NCBI GenBank assembly: GCA_040772545.1 | Contig: JAXGXY010000004.1 | Coordinates: forward strand, 1-64,000 | DNA from: UBA1431 sp002329665 | GTDB taxonomy: Bacteria; Bacillota; Clostridia; Christensenellales; UBA1431 | Length of the DNA stretch: 64,000 nucleotides | Direction: 5' to 3' | Shown: positions 1-7,117 of the stretch, piece by piece | Position numbering within the stretch: the first letter of the stretch is position 1 | Layout of the letters: every line of letters starts with the position of its first letter | Position numbers and translations under genes: made by a program | Notes under the pieces: model-generated | Databases searched by the model: none | What the model saw: the letters and a program-made list of their open reading frames with translations, nothing else | Told to the model about the DNA's origin: nothing

Positions 1-115
1 TTCAGAAAGGACAATAAATCATTAATTGTTCCCGTCGAGCCTTATGCCAGCCATGTGGGGTATAGCCATCAGTCGAGTAGAAGGGGATGCCGATATAAAA
101 GAGTTTAACTGTGTC

Positions 116-192
116 TGGTGCATTATGACACGATTCTTCAACTATGACACGCAAGGCAGGGTGCAGAAAAACCTTTGGTGCATCATGACACG
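116..192. repeat. Pair of 17-bp direct repeats exactly 60 bp apart
   Basis: TGGTGCATYATGACACG occurs at 116-132 and 176-192, and a shortened copy (CTATGACACG) lies at 142-151. The surrounding 1-250 has no convincing gene; the only open frame (26-214) has no ribosome-binding site and simply reads through the repeats. The stretch could be the end of an insertion sequence or a multi-site operator of a gene outside the window. I cannot decide from the sequence. Confidence 0.5.
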
Positions 193-256
193 GGAGGGTG
201 CAAAAAAGGCGTAGAAATCGCCTCTCAAAACGGCGCGATTTTTCCTTTGAAATGCA

Positions 257-282
257 AAAAAGTCCAGCAATGCTGGACTTTT
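257..282 (-). terminator. Intrinsic terminator of the tRNA-Ser/serS transcript
   Basis: Perfect inverted repeat AAAAGTCCAGCA / TGCTGGACTTTT. Read on the minus strand it is followed by a run of six T. It lies 39 bp beyond the 3' end of the tRNA-Ser(GCU) gene, where a transcript coming from serS would end. It is symmetric enough to work in both directions. Confidence 0.75.
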
Positions 283-320
283 CAGCTTCTCGTCATTGTA
301 TCAATAACGAGGTTTAGATT

Positions 321-412
321 TGGCGGAGAAGGAGGGATTTGAACCCTCGCGCCGCTATTCACGACCTACACCCTTAGCAGGGGCGCCCCTTCAGCCTCTT
401 GGGTACTTCTCC
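321..412 (-). tRNA. tRNA-Ser (anticodon GCU)
   Basis: The minus strand gives a 92-nt class II tRNA starting GGAGAAGTACCC. It has a 7-bp acceptor stem (GGAGAAG / CTTCTCC), anticodon loop CTGCTAA with GCU in the centre, a long variable arm typical of serine tRNAs, the T-loop GGTTCAAATCC, discriminator G and an encoded CCA end. It reads AGC/AGU codons. It is the distal one of two serine tRNAs downstream of serS. Confidence 0.95.
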
Positions 413-563
413 ACGATAGCGACCGGCGGCAACGCGCCGGCGCGGTGCCGTCAAACCCATAGTTTGGCGGCAGTCCCCCGTCGGTTTAACGGGGGCTGCA
501 ACCCCCGTCTCCTGAGGGAGGTTTGCGGGCATAACCGGCTGCCCGTGCGCCGGTGTTCTTTCC

Positions 564-653
564 TGGCGGAGAGAGAGGGATTCGAACCCCCGGTGCCTCA
601 TCGGCATCACTGGTTTTCAAGACCAGCTCCATAAACCACTCGGACATCTCTCC
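564..653 (-). tRNA. tRNA-Ser (anticodon UGA)
   Basis: A 90-nt class II tRNA on the minus strand beginning GGAGAGATGTCC, with anticodon loop CTTGAAA (UGA), an extended variable arm, T-loop GGTTCGAATCC and an encoded CCA end. It reads UCN codons, mainly UCA. It lies 50 bp downstream of the serS stop and 151 bp upstream of tRNA-Ser(GCU), all on one strand, which suggests co-transcription with the synthetase that charges it. The spacer 413-563 holds only a small hairpin (CCCCCGT...ACGGGGG). Confidence 0.95.
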
Positions 654-703
654 GGCGCATGCCCGCGAACGCTCCAAAATTATATCAGGGTCGGGGGCGC
701 TTG

Positions 704-1993
704 TCAACGAGGCTCGCCGGCCGTCCGGCCGATGCGTTCGGCACCCATATACGGCACGAGCGCTTCGGGGACGGCGACGCTGCCGTCCGCTTCCTGGAAG
801 TTCTCGAGTATCGCCGCGACCGTGCGCCCGACCGCCAGGCCGGAGCCGTTGAGCGTGTGCGCATAGCGCGCCTTCTCCTTCGGCGACGTCTTGAACCTTA
901 TACCGGCGCGGCGCGCCTGGAAGTCCTCGCAGTTCGAACACGAGGAGATCTCCAGGTAGCGTCCGTAGCTGGGCATCCATACCTCGAGGTCGTAGGTCTT
1001 TGCCGCGGCGAATCCGAGGTCGCCCGTGCTCAGCGCGACGACGCGGTACGGGAGCCCGAGAAGTTGGAGGATGCGCTCGGCGTCGTTCGTCAGGGATTCA
1101 AGCTCGTCGTAGGACGTGTCGGGGTGCGCGATCTTCACGAGTTCGACCTTGTTGAACTGGTGCTGGCGAATAAGTCCGCGCGTGTCCCTGCCCGCCGAGC
1201 CGGCCTCGGCGCGGAAACACGCGCTGTAGGCCGTGTGCTTGATAGGGAGTTCCCTTTCGATGATCGTATCGCGGTACAAGTTTGTGACCGGGACTTCGGC
1301 CGTGGGCACGAGGAAATAGTCGCTCCCCTCTAGGCGGAACGCGTCCGTCTCGAACTTGGGCAGCTGGCCCGTCCCCACCATCGCGTCGCGGTGGACAATG
1401 AACGGCGGGAACACCTCGACGTACCCCGCTTTCGCGTGCGTGTCCAGCATGAAATTGACGAGCGCCCGCTCCAGACGCGCGCCGGCCCCCTTGTAGAACG
1501 CGAACCGCGCGCCCGTCACCTTCGCGGCCGCGGCGAAATCGAGTATCCCCAGCCGTTCGCCGATGTCCCAGTGCGGCTGCGGCTCGAAGCCGAACGAGCG
1601 CGGCGCGCCCGATTTGCGCACCTCGGCGTTGGCCGATTCGTCCGGCCCGACGGGGACGCTTTCGTGCGGGACGTTGGGGATGGAAAGGAGCGTCTCGCGC
1701 ATCGCTTCGTCGTGCGCGCGCAGTTTTACGTCCAGTTCCCGTATGCTCTCGGAGACCTTCTTCATCTCCTGCTTGACCGCATCCGCTTCTTCGCGCCTGC
1801 CCTCCTTCATCAGCCGGGGGACCTGCTGTGAACCCGTATTGCGCCTGGCCTTGAGCTCCTCGGCCTGCCGCAGAATCGCCTTGCGGCCCGCATCACTGGC
1901 AAGAAGCGCGCCTACGTCGACGGCTTCGCCGCGGTTGCGCATGGCCTCGGCGAACGCCTCGGGGTCCTTCGCGATACGTTTCATGTCGTGCAT
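704..1993 (-). CDS. serS: Seryl-tRNA synthetase
   Basis: 429 residues, the usual length for cytoplasmic SerRS. It charges tRNA-Ser with serine via seryl-adenylate. An N-terminal coiled-coil arm (about residues 25-105) that grips the long variable arm of tRNA-Ser is followed by a class II catalytic domain. Motif 2 is FRAEAGSAGRDTRGL and motif 3 is the GSGLAVGRTVAAILEN stretch near the C-terminus. The ATG at 1993 was chosen because AGGAGG ends 7 nt upstream; a second ATG three codons later is less well placed. It lies 18 bp behind argS, so the two form an operon, and two tRNA-Ser genes follow it on the same strand. Confidence 0.97.
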   Translation of the reverse strand: MHDMKRIAKDPEAFAEAMRNRGEAVDVGALLASDAGRKAILRQAEELKARRNTGSQQVPRLMKEGRREEADAVKQEMKKVSESIRELDVKLRAHDEAMRETLLSIPNVPHESVPVGPDESANAEVRKSGAPRSFGFEPQPHWDIGERLGILDFAAAAKVTGARFAFYKGAGARLERALVNFMLDTHAKAGYVEVFPPFIVHRDAMVGTGQLPKFETDAFRLEGSDYFLVPTAEVPVTNLYRDTIIERELPIKHTAYSACFRAEAGSAGRDTRGLIRQHQFNKVELVKIAHPDTSYDELESLTNDAERILQLLGLPYRVVALSTGDLGFAAAKTYDLEVWMPSYGRYLEISSCSNCEDFQARRAGIRFKTSPKEKARYAHTLNGSGLAVGRTVAAILENFQEADGSVAVPEALVPYMGAERIGRTAGEPR

Positions 1994-2011
1994 TGTTGGG
2001 CCTCCTTCGAG

Positions 2012-3703
2012 TTACATATGCTCGGGCGCTTCAATCCCCAGCAGCCACAGCCCGCGCCTCAGGCAATCGCGCACGGCCCGCACCAGCATAAGGCGCGCTC
2101 GCATGCGGGGCCCGTCCTCCCCGATGATGCGGTGCTCGTAATAGAACCGGTTGAACGCCTGCGCGGTGTCCATCACGTGCCGCGCGACCACGTAGGGTTC
2201 GTTGCGCGCGGCCGCCTCGGCCACGCACGCGGGGAACGCCTCCAGCATCCGAATAACTTCCGACGCTTCCTCGTCGCTTAGCGCCGCGTAATCGGGCTCG
2301 GCCGCGCAATCGGGCGCCTTTTCGAGGACGCTGTTGGCGCGCGCGCAGGTGTACTGCACGTAAGGGGCGGTCTCGCCGTCGAAGTTGAGCGCGCGGTCGT
2401 ACGAGAACACGGTGTCCTTGATGCGCGCATTGCTCACCGTCCCCCAGATAACGGCGCCCACGCCCACCTGCCGGGCGACGGCCTCCTTGTCCCCGAGGCC
2501 GGGGCTTTTCTCCTCGATGATCTCGCGCGCCTTCTCGACGGCCCTGTTCAGAACGTCCTCCAAGAAAACGACCTTCCCGCGCCTCGTCGAAAGCGTGCCC
2601 TCCTCCATGCTCACCATGCCGAACGCGACGTGCTCAAGGTCCCGGCTCCAGTCGTAGCCCATCAGCTCGACGACCTTGAACCACTGCCTGAAATGCAGGT
2701 TCTGCTGGTAAGCCACCACGTACAGGGCCTTGTAGAAGCCGTAAGTGTCCTTCCGGTAGATCGCGGCGGCGATGTCGCGCGTGGCGTAGAGCGTCGCGCC
2801 GTCCGACTTCAGAATAAGGCAGGGCGGCATGCCGCAGTCGGTCAGGTCCACGACCCAGGCGCCGTCGCTGAACGTGAGCAGGCCCTTTTCCCGAAGCTCC
2901 CCGATCACGCGGTCCATCTTGTCGTTGTAGAAGCTCTCGCCCGCATACGAGTCGAAACGCACGTTCAAAAGCCTGTACACCCTGTCCGCTTCCCTGAGCG
3001 TGAGTTCCTTGAACCAGTTGAATATCTCCAGCGCCTCGGGGTCGCCGTCCTCGATACGCTTGAACCATTCCCGCGCCTGGTCCTCGAGCGCGGGGTCCTT
3101 TTCCGCCTCGTCGTGAAAGCGGACGTAGAGCCCGAGCATCGACGCGACCGAACGCGCCTCGATCTCGTCCCTGTCCCCCCACAGTTTATAGGCGACAATC
3201 AGCTTGCCGAACTGCGTGCCCCAGTCCCCGAGGTGGTTGATTCCCGCGCAGGCGTAGCCGAGGAACCCGTAGATGCGATAGAGCGCGTTGCCGATGGCGG
3301 TCGAGCTCAGGTGCCCGATGTGGAAGGGCTTTGCGATGTTGATGGACGAAAAGTCGATGCAGACGGTTTTGCCCTTCCCCTCGTCCGACGCGCCGTAGTC
3401 CTCCCCCGCCCGCAACGCCGTTTCCAGCACGTTCTTCGCACGCTTCGCCCTGTCGAAAAAGACGTTGAGGTACGCGCCCCGGGCCTCGGTGCGCGTGACG
3501 AAATCCGGCCAGTCGACCGTTTCTTTCAGCTCGGCCGCGATGGCCTGCGGCGCCTTTCTCAGGCGTTTGGCCAGACGGAAACACACGAGCGCGAGGTCGC
3601 CCATCTCGCGCTCGGGCGGCGTTTCTATTAGCTCCTCTATCTCCGCTTCGCTCATGTTGAGCGCGGTTTTCAGGCGCGCGACGATCTGAGCCGAAAAATC
3701 CAT
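2012..3703 (-). CDS. argS: Arginyl-tRNA synthetase
   Basis: 563 residues from the ATG at 3703. It attaches arginine to tRNA-Arg. The N-terminal tRNA D-loop recognition domain (about 1-110) is followed by the class I Rossmann fold with HIGH at residues 128-131. The KMSKS signature is the degenerate LSTRRGK, as in many ArgRS, and an alpha-helical DALR anticodon-binding domain ends the protein. The frame stays open upstream to 3961, but that extension has no family similarity and overlaps uppP; the chosen start is preceded by AAGGGGAAGCAGAGG. It is the first gene of an argS-serS operon, with a sigma-A-type promoter just upstream. Confidence 0.96.
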   Translation of the reverse strand: MDFSAQIVARLKTALNMSEAEIEELIETPPEREMGDLALVCFRLAKRLRKAPQAIAAELKETVDWPDFVTRTEARGAYLNVFFDRAKRAKNVLETALRAGEDYGASDEGKGKTVCIDFSSINIAKPFHIGHLSSTAIGNALYRIYGFLGYACAGINHLGDWGTQFGKLIVAYKLWGDRDEIEARSVASMLGLYVRFHDEAEKDPALEDQAREWFKRIEDGDPEALEIFNWFKELTLREADRVYRLLNVRFDSYAGESFYNDKMDRVIGELREKGLLTFSDGAWVVDLTDCGMPPCLILKSDGATLYATRDIAAAIYRKDTYGFYKALYVVAYQQNLHFRQWFKVVELMGYDWSRDLEHVAFGMVSMEEGTLSTRRGKVVFLEDVLNRAVEKAREIIEEKSPGLGDKEAVARQVGVGAVIWGTVSNARIKDTVFSYDRALNFDGETAPYVQYTCARANSVLEKAPDCAAEPDYAALSDEEASEVIRMLEAFPACVAEAAARNEPYVVARHVMDTAQAFNRFYYEHRIIGEDGPRMRARLMLVRAVRDCLRRGLWLLGIEAPEHM

Positions 3704-3753
3704 CCTCTGCTTCCCCTTTGACCCGTTTTGCCCCCGCATTCGGGGGCCTGTCC

Positions 3754-3782
3754 ATTGTAACATATTTTCCATATCACGCCAA
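3754..3782 (-). promoter_or_regulatory. Sigma-A-type promoter of argS-serS
   Basis: On the minus strand TTGGCG (3782-3777) and TACAAT (3759-3754) are separated by 17 bp, about 50 bp upstream of the argS start. The short leader contains a perfect GC hairpin (GCCCCCG / CGGGGGC, 3730-3747). No T-box motif is visible, so regulation by uncharged tRNA is not supported. Confidence 0.65.
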
Positions 3783-3803
3783 ACGCCCGCGTCGCCCGGC
3801 TTA

Positions 3804-4595
3804 CTAGAAGACCAGGTGGAAGACGTACTGGTCGAGCAGCACGAGCGCGCCGATCGCGAGGACGTAGATCGCAAAGCCATAGAGTTTATGCCGCCGTATG
3901 AAATTGAGCATGAACCGCACCGCGACGAGGCCGCTAACGGCGGCCATCGCGGTGCCGGCAATCACCGGGACCCAGGGCACGGCCAGGGCCCCCGCCTGGA
4001 CGATGTCCTTGGCCTGGAACACCACCGAACCGAGTATGGCCACGATCGACATAAGGAACGAAAAGCGCGCCACCACTTCCCTGTCCAGCCCTGTCAAAAG
4101 CCCGCCCGACATCGTGGCGCCCGAACGCGACACGCCGGGCAGCAGCGCGACCCCCTGCGCAACGCCCATCGCCAGCGCGTCGGTATAGCGGGCGGAGGAA
4201 AACTTGCGCGACGGGTTGCCCAGCCTTTCCGCGAACACGAGCAGCAGGCCGGTGACGAGAAACGAAACGCCCAAAAATCCGCCCCCGAACGCCTTCTCGA
4301 AGAAGTCCCCGAACAAGAGCGCGAGGGCCACGGCGGGGAGCGTCGCGACCAGCAGCAGGCGCATCGTCTTTCCCGTCGGATGCCTCAGTATGCCCATGAC
4401 GTCCTTCCTGAGCACGATGACGACGGCCACCAGCGTCCCCAGATGCAGCATCGTATCGAAAAACAGAAACAAAGCAGACCCCGGATCGACCCCCATCACG
4501 GTCTGTAACAGCACCAGATGCCCCGAACTGCTCACGGGCAAAAACTCCGTCAGCCCCTGCACCAGCCCCAACACGAGAGCCTGGAATACGTCCAT
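3804..4595 (-). CDS. uppP: Undecaprenyl-diphosphate phosphatase (UppP/BacA)
   Basis: 263-residue polytopic membrane protein. It dephosphorylates undecaprenyl pyrophosphate, recycling the lipid carrier for peptidoglycan and other wall glycans; bacitracin acts on the same carrier. Both catalytic signatures are present: GLTEFLPVSSSGH (residues 14-26) and PGVSRSG in the middle. About seven or eight hydrophobic segments follow. The start at 4595 has AGAGGGGG upstream; the frame extends 13 codons further without family similarity. It is a minus-strand gene of its own, divergent from ychF. Confidence 0.95.
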   Translation of the reverse strand: MDVFQALVLGLVQGLTEFLPVSSSGHLVLLQTVMGVDPGSALFLFFDTMLHLGTLVAVVIVLRKDVMGILRHPTGKTMRLLLVATLPAVALALLFGDFFEKAFGGGFLGVSFLVTGLLLVFAERLGNPSRKFSSARYTDALAMGVAQGVALLPGVSRSGATMSGGLLTGLDREVVARFSFLMSIVAILGSVVFQAKDIVQAGALAVPWVPVIAGTAMAAVSGLVAVRFMLNFIRRHKLYGFAIYVLAIGALVLLDQYVFHLVF

Positions 4596-4750
4596 CGCCG
4601 GCACGCCCCCTCTTATCAAACGACCGCCGACCAAAAGCCGGCAACTCTATACATCCATACATTATATCCTAAATGCGTCCCGTAAAAAACCGTCCTGAAA
4701 GAAAAACACCGAGGATGTTTTTCGGCCGGTTCCTTTTGCTGCCCGAACGT

Positions 4751-4779
4751 TTGAACCCGGAGCGATCATGATGTACAAT
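4751..4779 (+). promoter_or_regulatory. Promoter of ychF
   Basis: TTGAAC (4751-4756), 17 bp, TACAAT (4774-4779), 45 bp upstream of the ychF ATG in the uppP/ychF divergent region. A small hairpin (GAAAAACA / TGTTTTTC, 4701-4723) lies between the two genes. Confidence 0.6.
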
Positions 4780-4824
4780 AGTAGCCGGGTCAAGGGAAAA
4801 CATTTTCCGAAAGGGACGCGATAA

Positions 4825-5925
4825 ATGATGAAGCTCGGGGTCATCGGACTGCCCAACGTAGGCAAGAGCACGCTTTTCAACGCCCTCACCGCCGTGGGCG
4901 CGCCGGCCGCGAACTATCCCTTCTGCACGATAGAGCCCAACGTGGGGGTCGTGCCCGTCCCCGACGCGCGGCTCGAAGCGCTCGCGAAGCTCTGCGCGCC
5001 CGAGAAGGTCACGCCGGCCGTAGTCGAGTTCGTGGACATCGCGGGGCTGGTGCGCGGCGCGAGCAGGGGCGAGGGCCTGGGCAACCGCTTCCTTTCGCAC
5101 ATTCGCGAAGTGGACGCGCTGGTGCACGTGGTCCGCTGCTTTTCAAACGACGACGTCGCGCACGTGGAAGGCGGCGTCGGCCCCTCGCGCGACATAGAGA
5201 CCGTCAATATCGAATTGGTCTTATCTGACCTCGATACGCTGGAAAAACGGTTCGATCGCACCGCGAAACAGGCGAAAAGCGGCGACAAGAAGCTGCTTTT
5301 CGAGCTCGAAACGCTGGAGCGCCTGCGCGCGCACCTCGAAAAAGGCCTGCCGGCGCGCACTTTTCCCGGTACAGAAGCCGAAACCGCCCTCGTCGGATCA
5401 CTTTTCTTGCTCACCGCCAAGCCCACGCTGTACGCGGCAAACATCGGCGAGGAAGACATCGTCAAAGACGCCCGCACGCTTCCCCTGGTGAAAGAAGTCG
5501 AAGCCGCCGCGGGGCGGGAAGGCAGCCGCGTCCTCTCTATCTGCGCGCGCGTGGAAGAAGAGATCGCCATGCTGCCGCTTAAGGATCGCGGCGAGTTTTT
5601 AAACGCCGTCGGGCTGGAAGAATCGGGGCTGGACCGGCTCGCGCGGGAGGGATACGCACTTTTGGACCTTATTAGCTTTCTGACGGCCGGTCCCAAGGAA
5701 GTGCGCGCGTGGACCATCCGGCGCGGCACGCGGGCGCAGCAGGCCGCGGGAAAGATCCACACGGACTTCGTGCGCGGGTTCATCCGGGCCGAAGTCGTGC
5801 ATTTCGACACTCTGATGGAATGCGGGTCGATGGCGGCCGCGAAAGAGCGGGGCCTGTTGCGCCTCGAAGGCAGGGATTACGTCGTTGCGGACGGCGACGT
5901 GGTGCTGTTCCGTTTCAACGTGTGA
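4825..5925 (+). CDS. ychF: Redox-regulated ATPase/GTPase YchF (Obg family, TGS domain)
   Basis: 366 residues, full family length. YchF is a universally conserved Obg-like P-loop ATPase that binds ribosomes and is tied to stress responses. The P-loop is GLPNVGKS (residues 8-15) and switch II is DIAGLVRGAS. A coiled-coil insertion follows, and a C-terminal TGS domain (from about residue 280) carries the AGKIHTDF and FIRAEVV stretches. Two ATG codons are adjacent (4825, 4828); AAAGGGA upstream fits either. It is monocistronic as far as can be seen. Confidence 0.95.
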   Translation: MMKLGVIGLPNVGKSTLFNALTAVGAPAANYPFCTIEPNVGVVPVPDARLEALAKLCAPEKVTPAVVEFVDIAGLVRGASRGEGLGNRFLSHIREVDALVHVVRCFSNDDVAHVEGGVGPSRDIETVNIELVLSDLDTLEKRFDRTAKQAKSGDKKLLFELETLERLRAHLEKGLPARTFPGTEAETALVGSLFLLTAKPTLYAANIGEEDIVKDARTLPLVKEVEAAAGREGSRVLSICARVEEEIAMLPLKDRGEFLNAVGLEESGLDRLAREGYALLDLISFLTAGPKEVRAWTIRRGTRAQQAAGKIHTDFVRGFIRAEVVHFDTLMECGSMAAAKERGLLRLEGRDYVVADGDVVLFRFNV

Positions 5926-6035
5926 CGTTTCGAATCCCGGAATACGGGTATATAGTTATGACAAAGGCCTGCCAGCACAATCGGCCGCAGCGTGCAAACG
6001 CGGGTTAAGGTCCCCGGCATGCGGGATAGCGGTTT

Positions 6036-6095
6036 TTATCCACAGTTTCTGTATAAATCGTCAAAAAAAGACGGGTTATCCACAGGTTGTCCACA
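6036..6095 (+). promoter_or_regulatory. Cluster of three perfect DnaA boxes outside oriC
   Basis: TTATCCACA at 6036-6044, TTATCCACA at 6076-6084 and TTGTCCACA at 6087-6095, all in the same orientation, lie within 60 bp between ychF and the VIT-family gene. All three match the 9-mer TTWTNCACA consensus fully. The site is about 10.7 kb from the dnaA/dnaN origin element and 38 bp upstream of the next start codon. It may serve as a DnaA-controlled regulatory or titration site. Confidence 0.75.
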
Positions 6096-6132
6096 GATAG
6101 CGCGCAGCTCATCGATTAAGGGGGAGTGCGTT

Positions 6133-7014
6133 TTGGCCTCTCAGGCCCTTCAGAGAATGTTGTTCAGGTTCCAGCAGACCGAACTGACGGAGCGCGAAAT
6201 CTACCGGCGCATCGCGAACCGCATCAAGGACGCGCACAACCGCGAAACCCTGCTTCAGATCGCCGACGAAGAGCAGCGGCACTACGGCGTATGGGCGGAC
6301 TACACGAAAAAAGAAGTCCGGCCCGTACGGCGCACGGTCGCCTGGTACGCTTTTTTGGCGAGGGTCTTCGGCTTCACTTTCGCCATCAAGCGGATGGAAG
6401 CGCGCTTCACCGACATGGACAACATCCCGGACGCGCTCCGCGAAGAACTCCTGCGGGAAGTGCCGGGGGCCGCCGGGGTGTTCGAGGACGAAGAGCGCCA
6501 CGAACACGAACTCATCAGCATGCTCGAGGAAGAGCGCCTGCGGTACGTGGGTTCCATGGTGCTCGGGCTCAACGACGCGCTGGTCGAGATCTCGGGGAGC
6601 CTGGCCGGCTTCGCTTTCGCGATGCAGGACAACGGCCTGATCTCGCTCGCGGGGCTGATAACCGGCGTCGCGGCGACGCTGTCGATGACGTCGTCCGAGT
6701 TCCTCTCCGCGCGCTCCGAGGGAAAAGAGGCGGTAAAACCCGCTCTTTACACCGGCATCGCCTATCTTATCACCGTCACGCTGCTGATCCTTCCCTATCT
6801 GTTGCTTCCGAGAACGTCCTACCTCGAGGCGCTGTGCGTCATGCTCGGAGTGGTCATTATTATCATCGCGTCGTTCAATTATTACATCGCCGTAGCCAAG
6901 GACCTGTCCTTCAAGAAACGGTTCCTCGAGATGGCGGGCATCAGCCTGGGCGTCGCGGCGCTGTCGTTCCTCATCGGCATCCTCGTCAAACAGGCGCTCG
7001 GGATAGACCTGTAG
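6133..7014 (+). CDS. VIT1/CCC1-family transporter with N-terminal ferritin-like domain
   Basis: 293 residues from a TTG start. Residues about 1-130 form a helical ferritin-like domain with metal-ligand glutamates and histidines (DEEQRHYG, FEDEERHEHE). The C-terminal part is a VIT1/CCC1 membrane domain (LGLNDALVEISGS, then several hydrophobic helices). Family members move Fe2+ or Mn2+, and the ferritin-like part may bind or oxidise iron. The frame is open back to 5992, but TTG 6133 has AGGGGGAG a few bases upstream and begins where similarity begins. Three DnaA boxes lie directly upstream, so DnaA control is possible. Confidence 0.85.
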   Translation: MASQALQRMLFRFQQTELTEREIYRRIANRIKDAHNRETLLQIADEEQRHYGVWADYTKKEVRPVRRTVAWYAFLARVFGFTFAIKRMEARFTDMDNIPDALREELLREVPGAAGVFEDEERHEHELISMLEEERLRYVGSMVLGLNDALVEISGSLAGFAFAMQDNGLISLAGLITGVAATLSMTSSEFLSARSEGKEAVKPALYTGIAYLITVTLLILPYLLLPRTSYLEALCVMLGVVIIIIASFNYYIAVAKDLSFKKRFLEMAGISLGVAALSFLIGILVKQALGIDL

Positions 7015-7030
7015 ATTCCCGGAAAATAGA

Positions 7031-7058
7031 TTGTAATTTTTGGAAAGTCCAGTATAGG
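7031..7058 (+). promoter_or_regulatory. Possible promoter of the caspase-like gene
   Basis: TTGTAA (7031-7036) and TATAGG (7053-7058) are spaced 16 bp apart in the 103-bp gap before the caspase-like gene. The -10 match is imperfect. Confidence 0.35.
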
Positions 7059-7117
7059 ATAAACAGTATGATTCGGATGACCCGGATTTCCCCGGTACAG
7101 GAGGAGGTCTTCACACA

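Noticed and set aside
26..214. 62-codon frame at the window start
   Set aside because: No ribosome-binding site and composed of the direct repeats, so coding is unsupported.
3704..3961. 5' extension of the argS frame into uppP
   Set aside because: Overlaps uppP and the argS promoter; ArgRS similarity begins at 3703.
6036..6095. Second replication origin
   Set aside because: Three boxes without DnaA-trios, GC patch or an AT-rich unwinding stretch; a regulatory or titration site is simpler.
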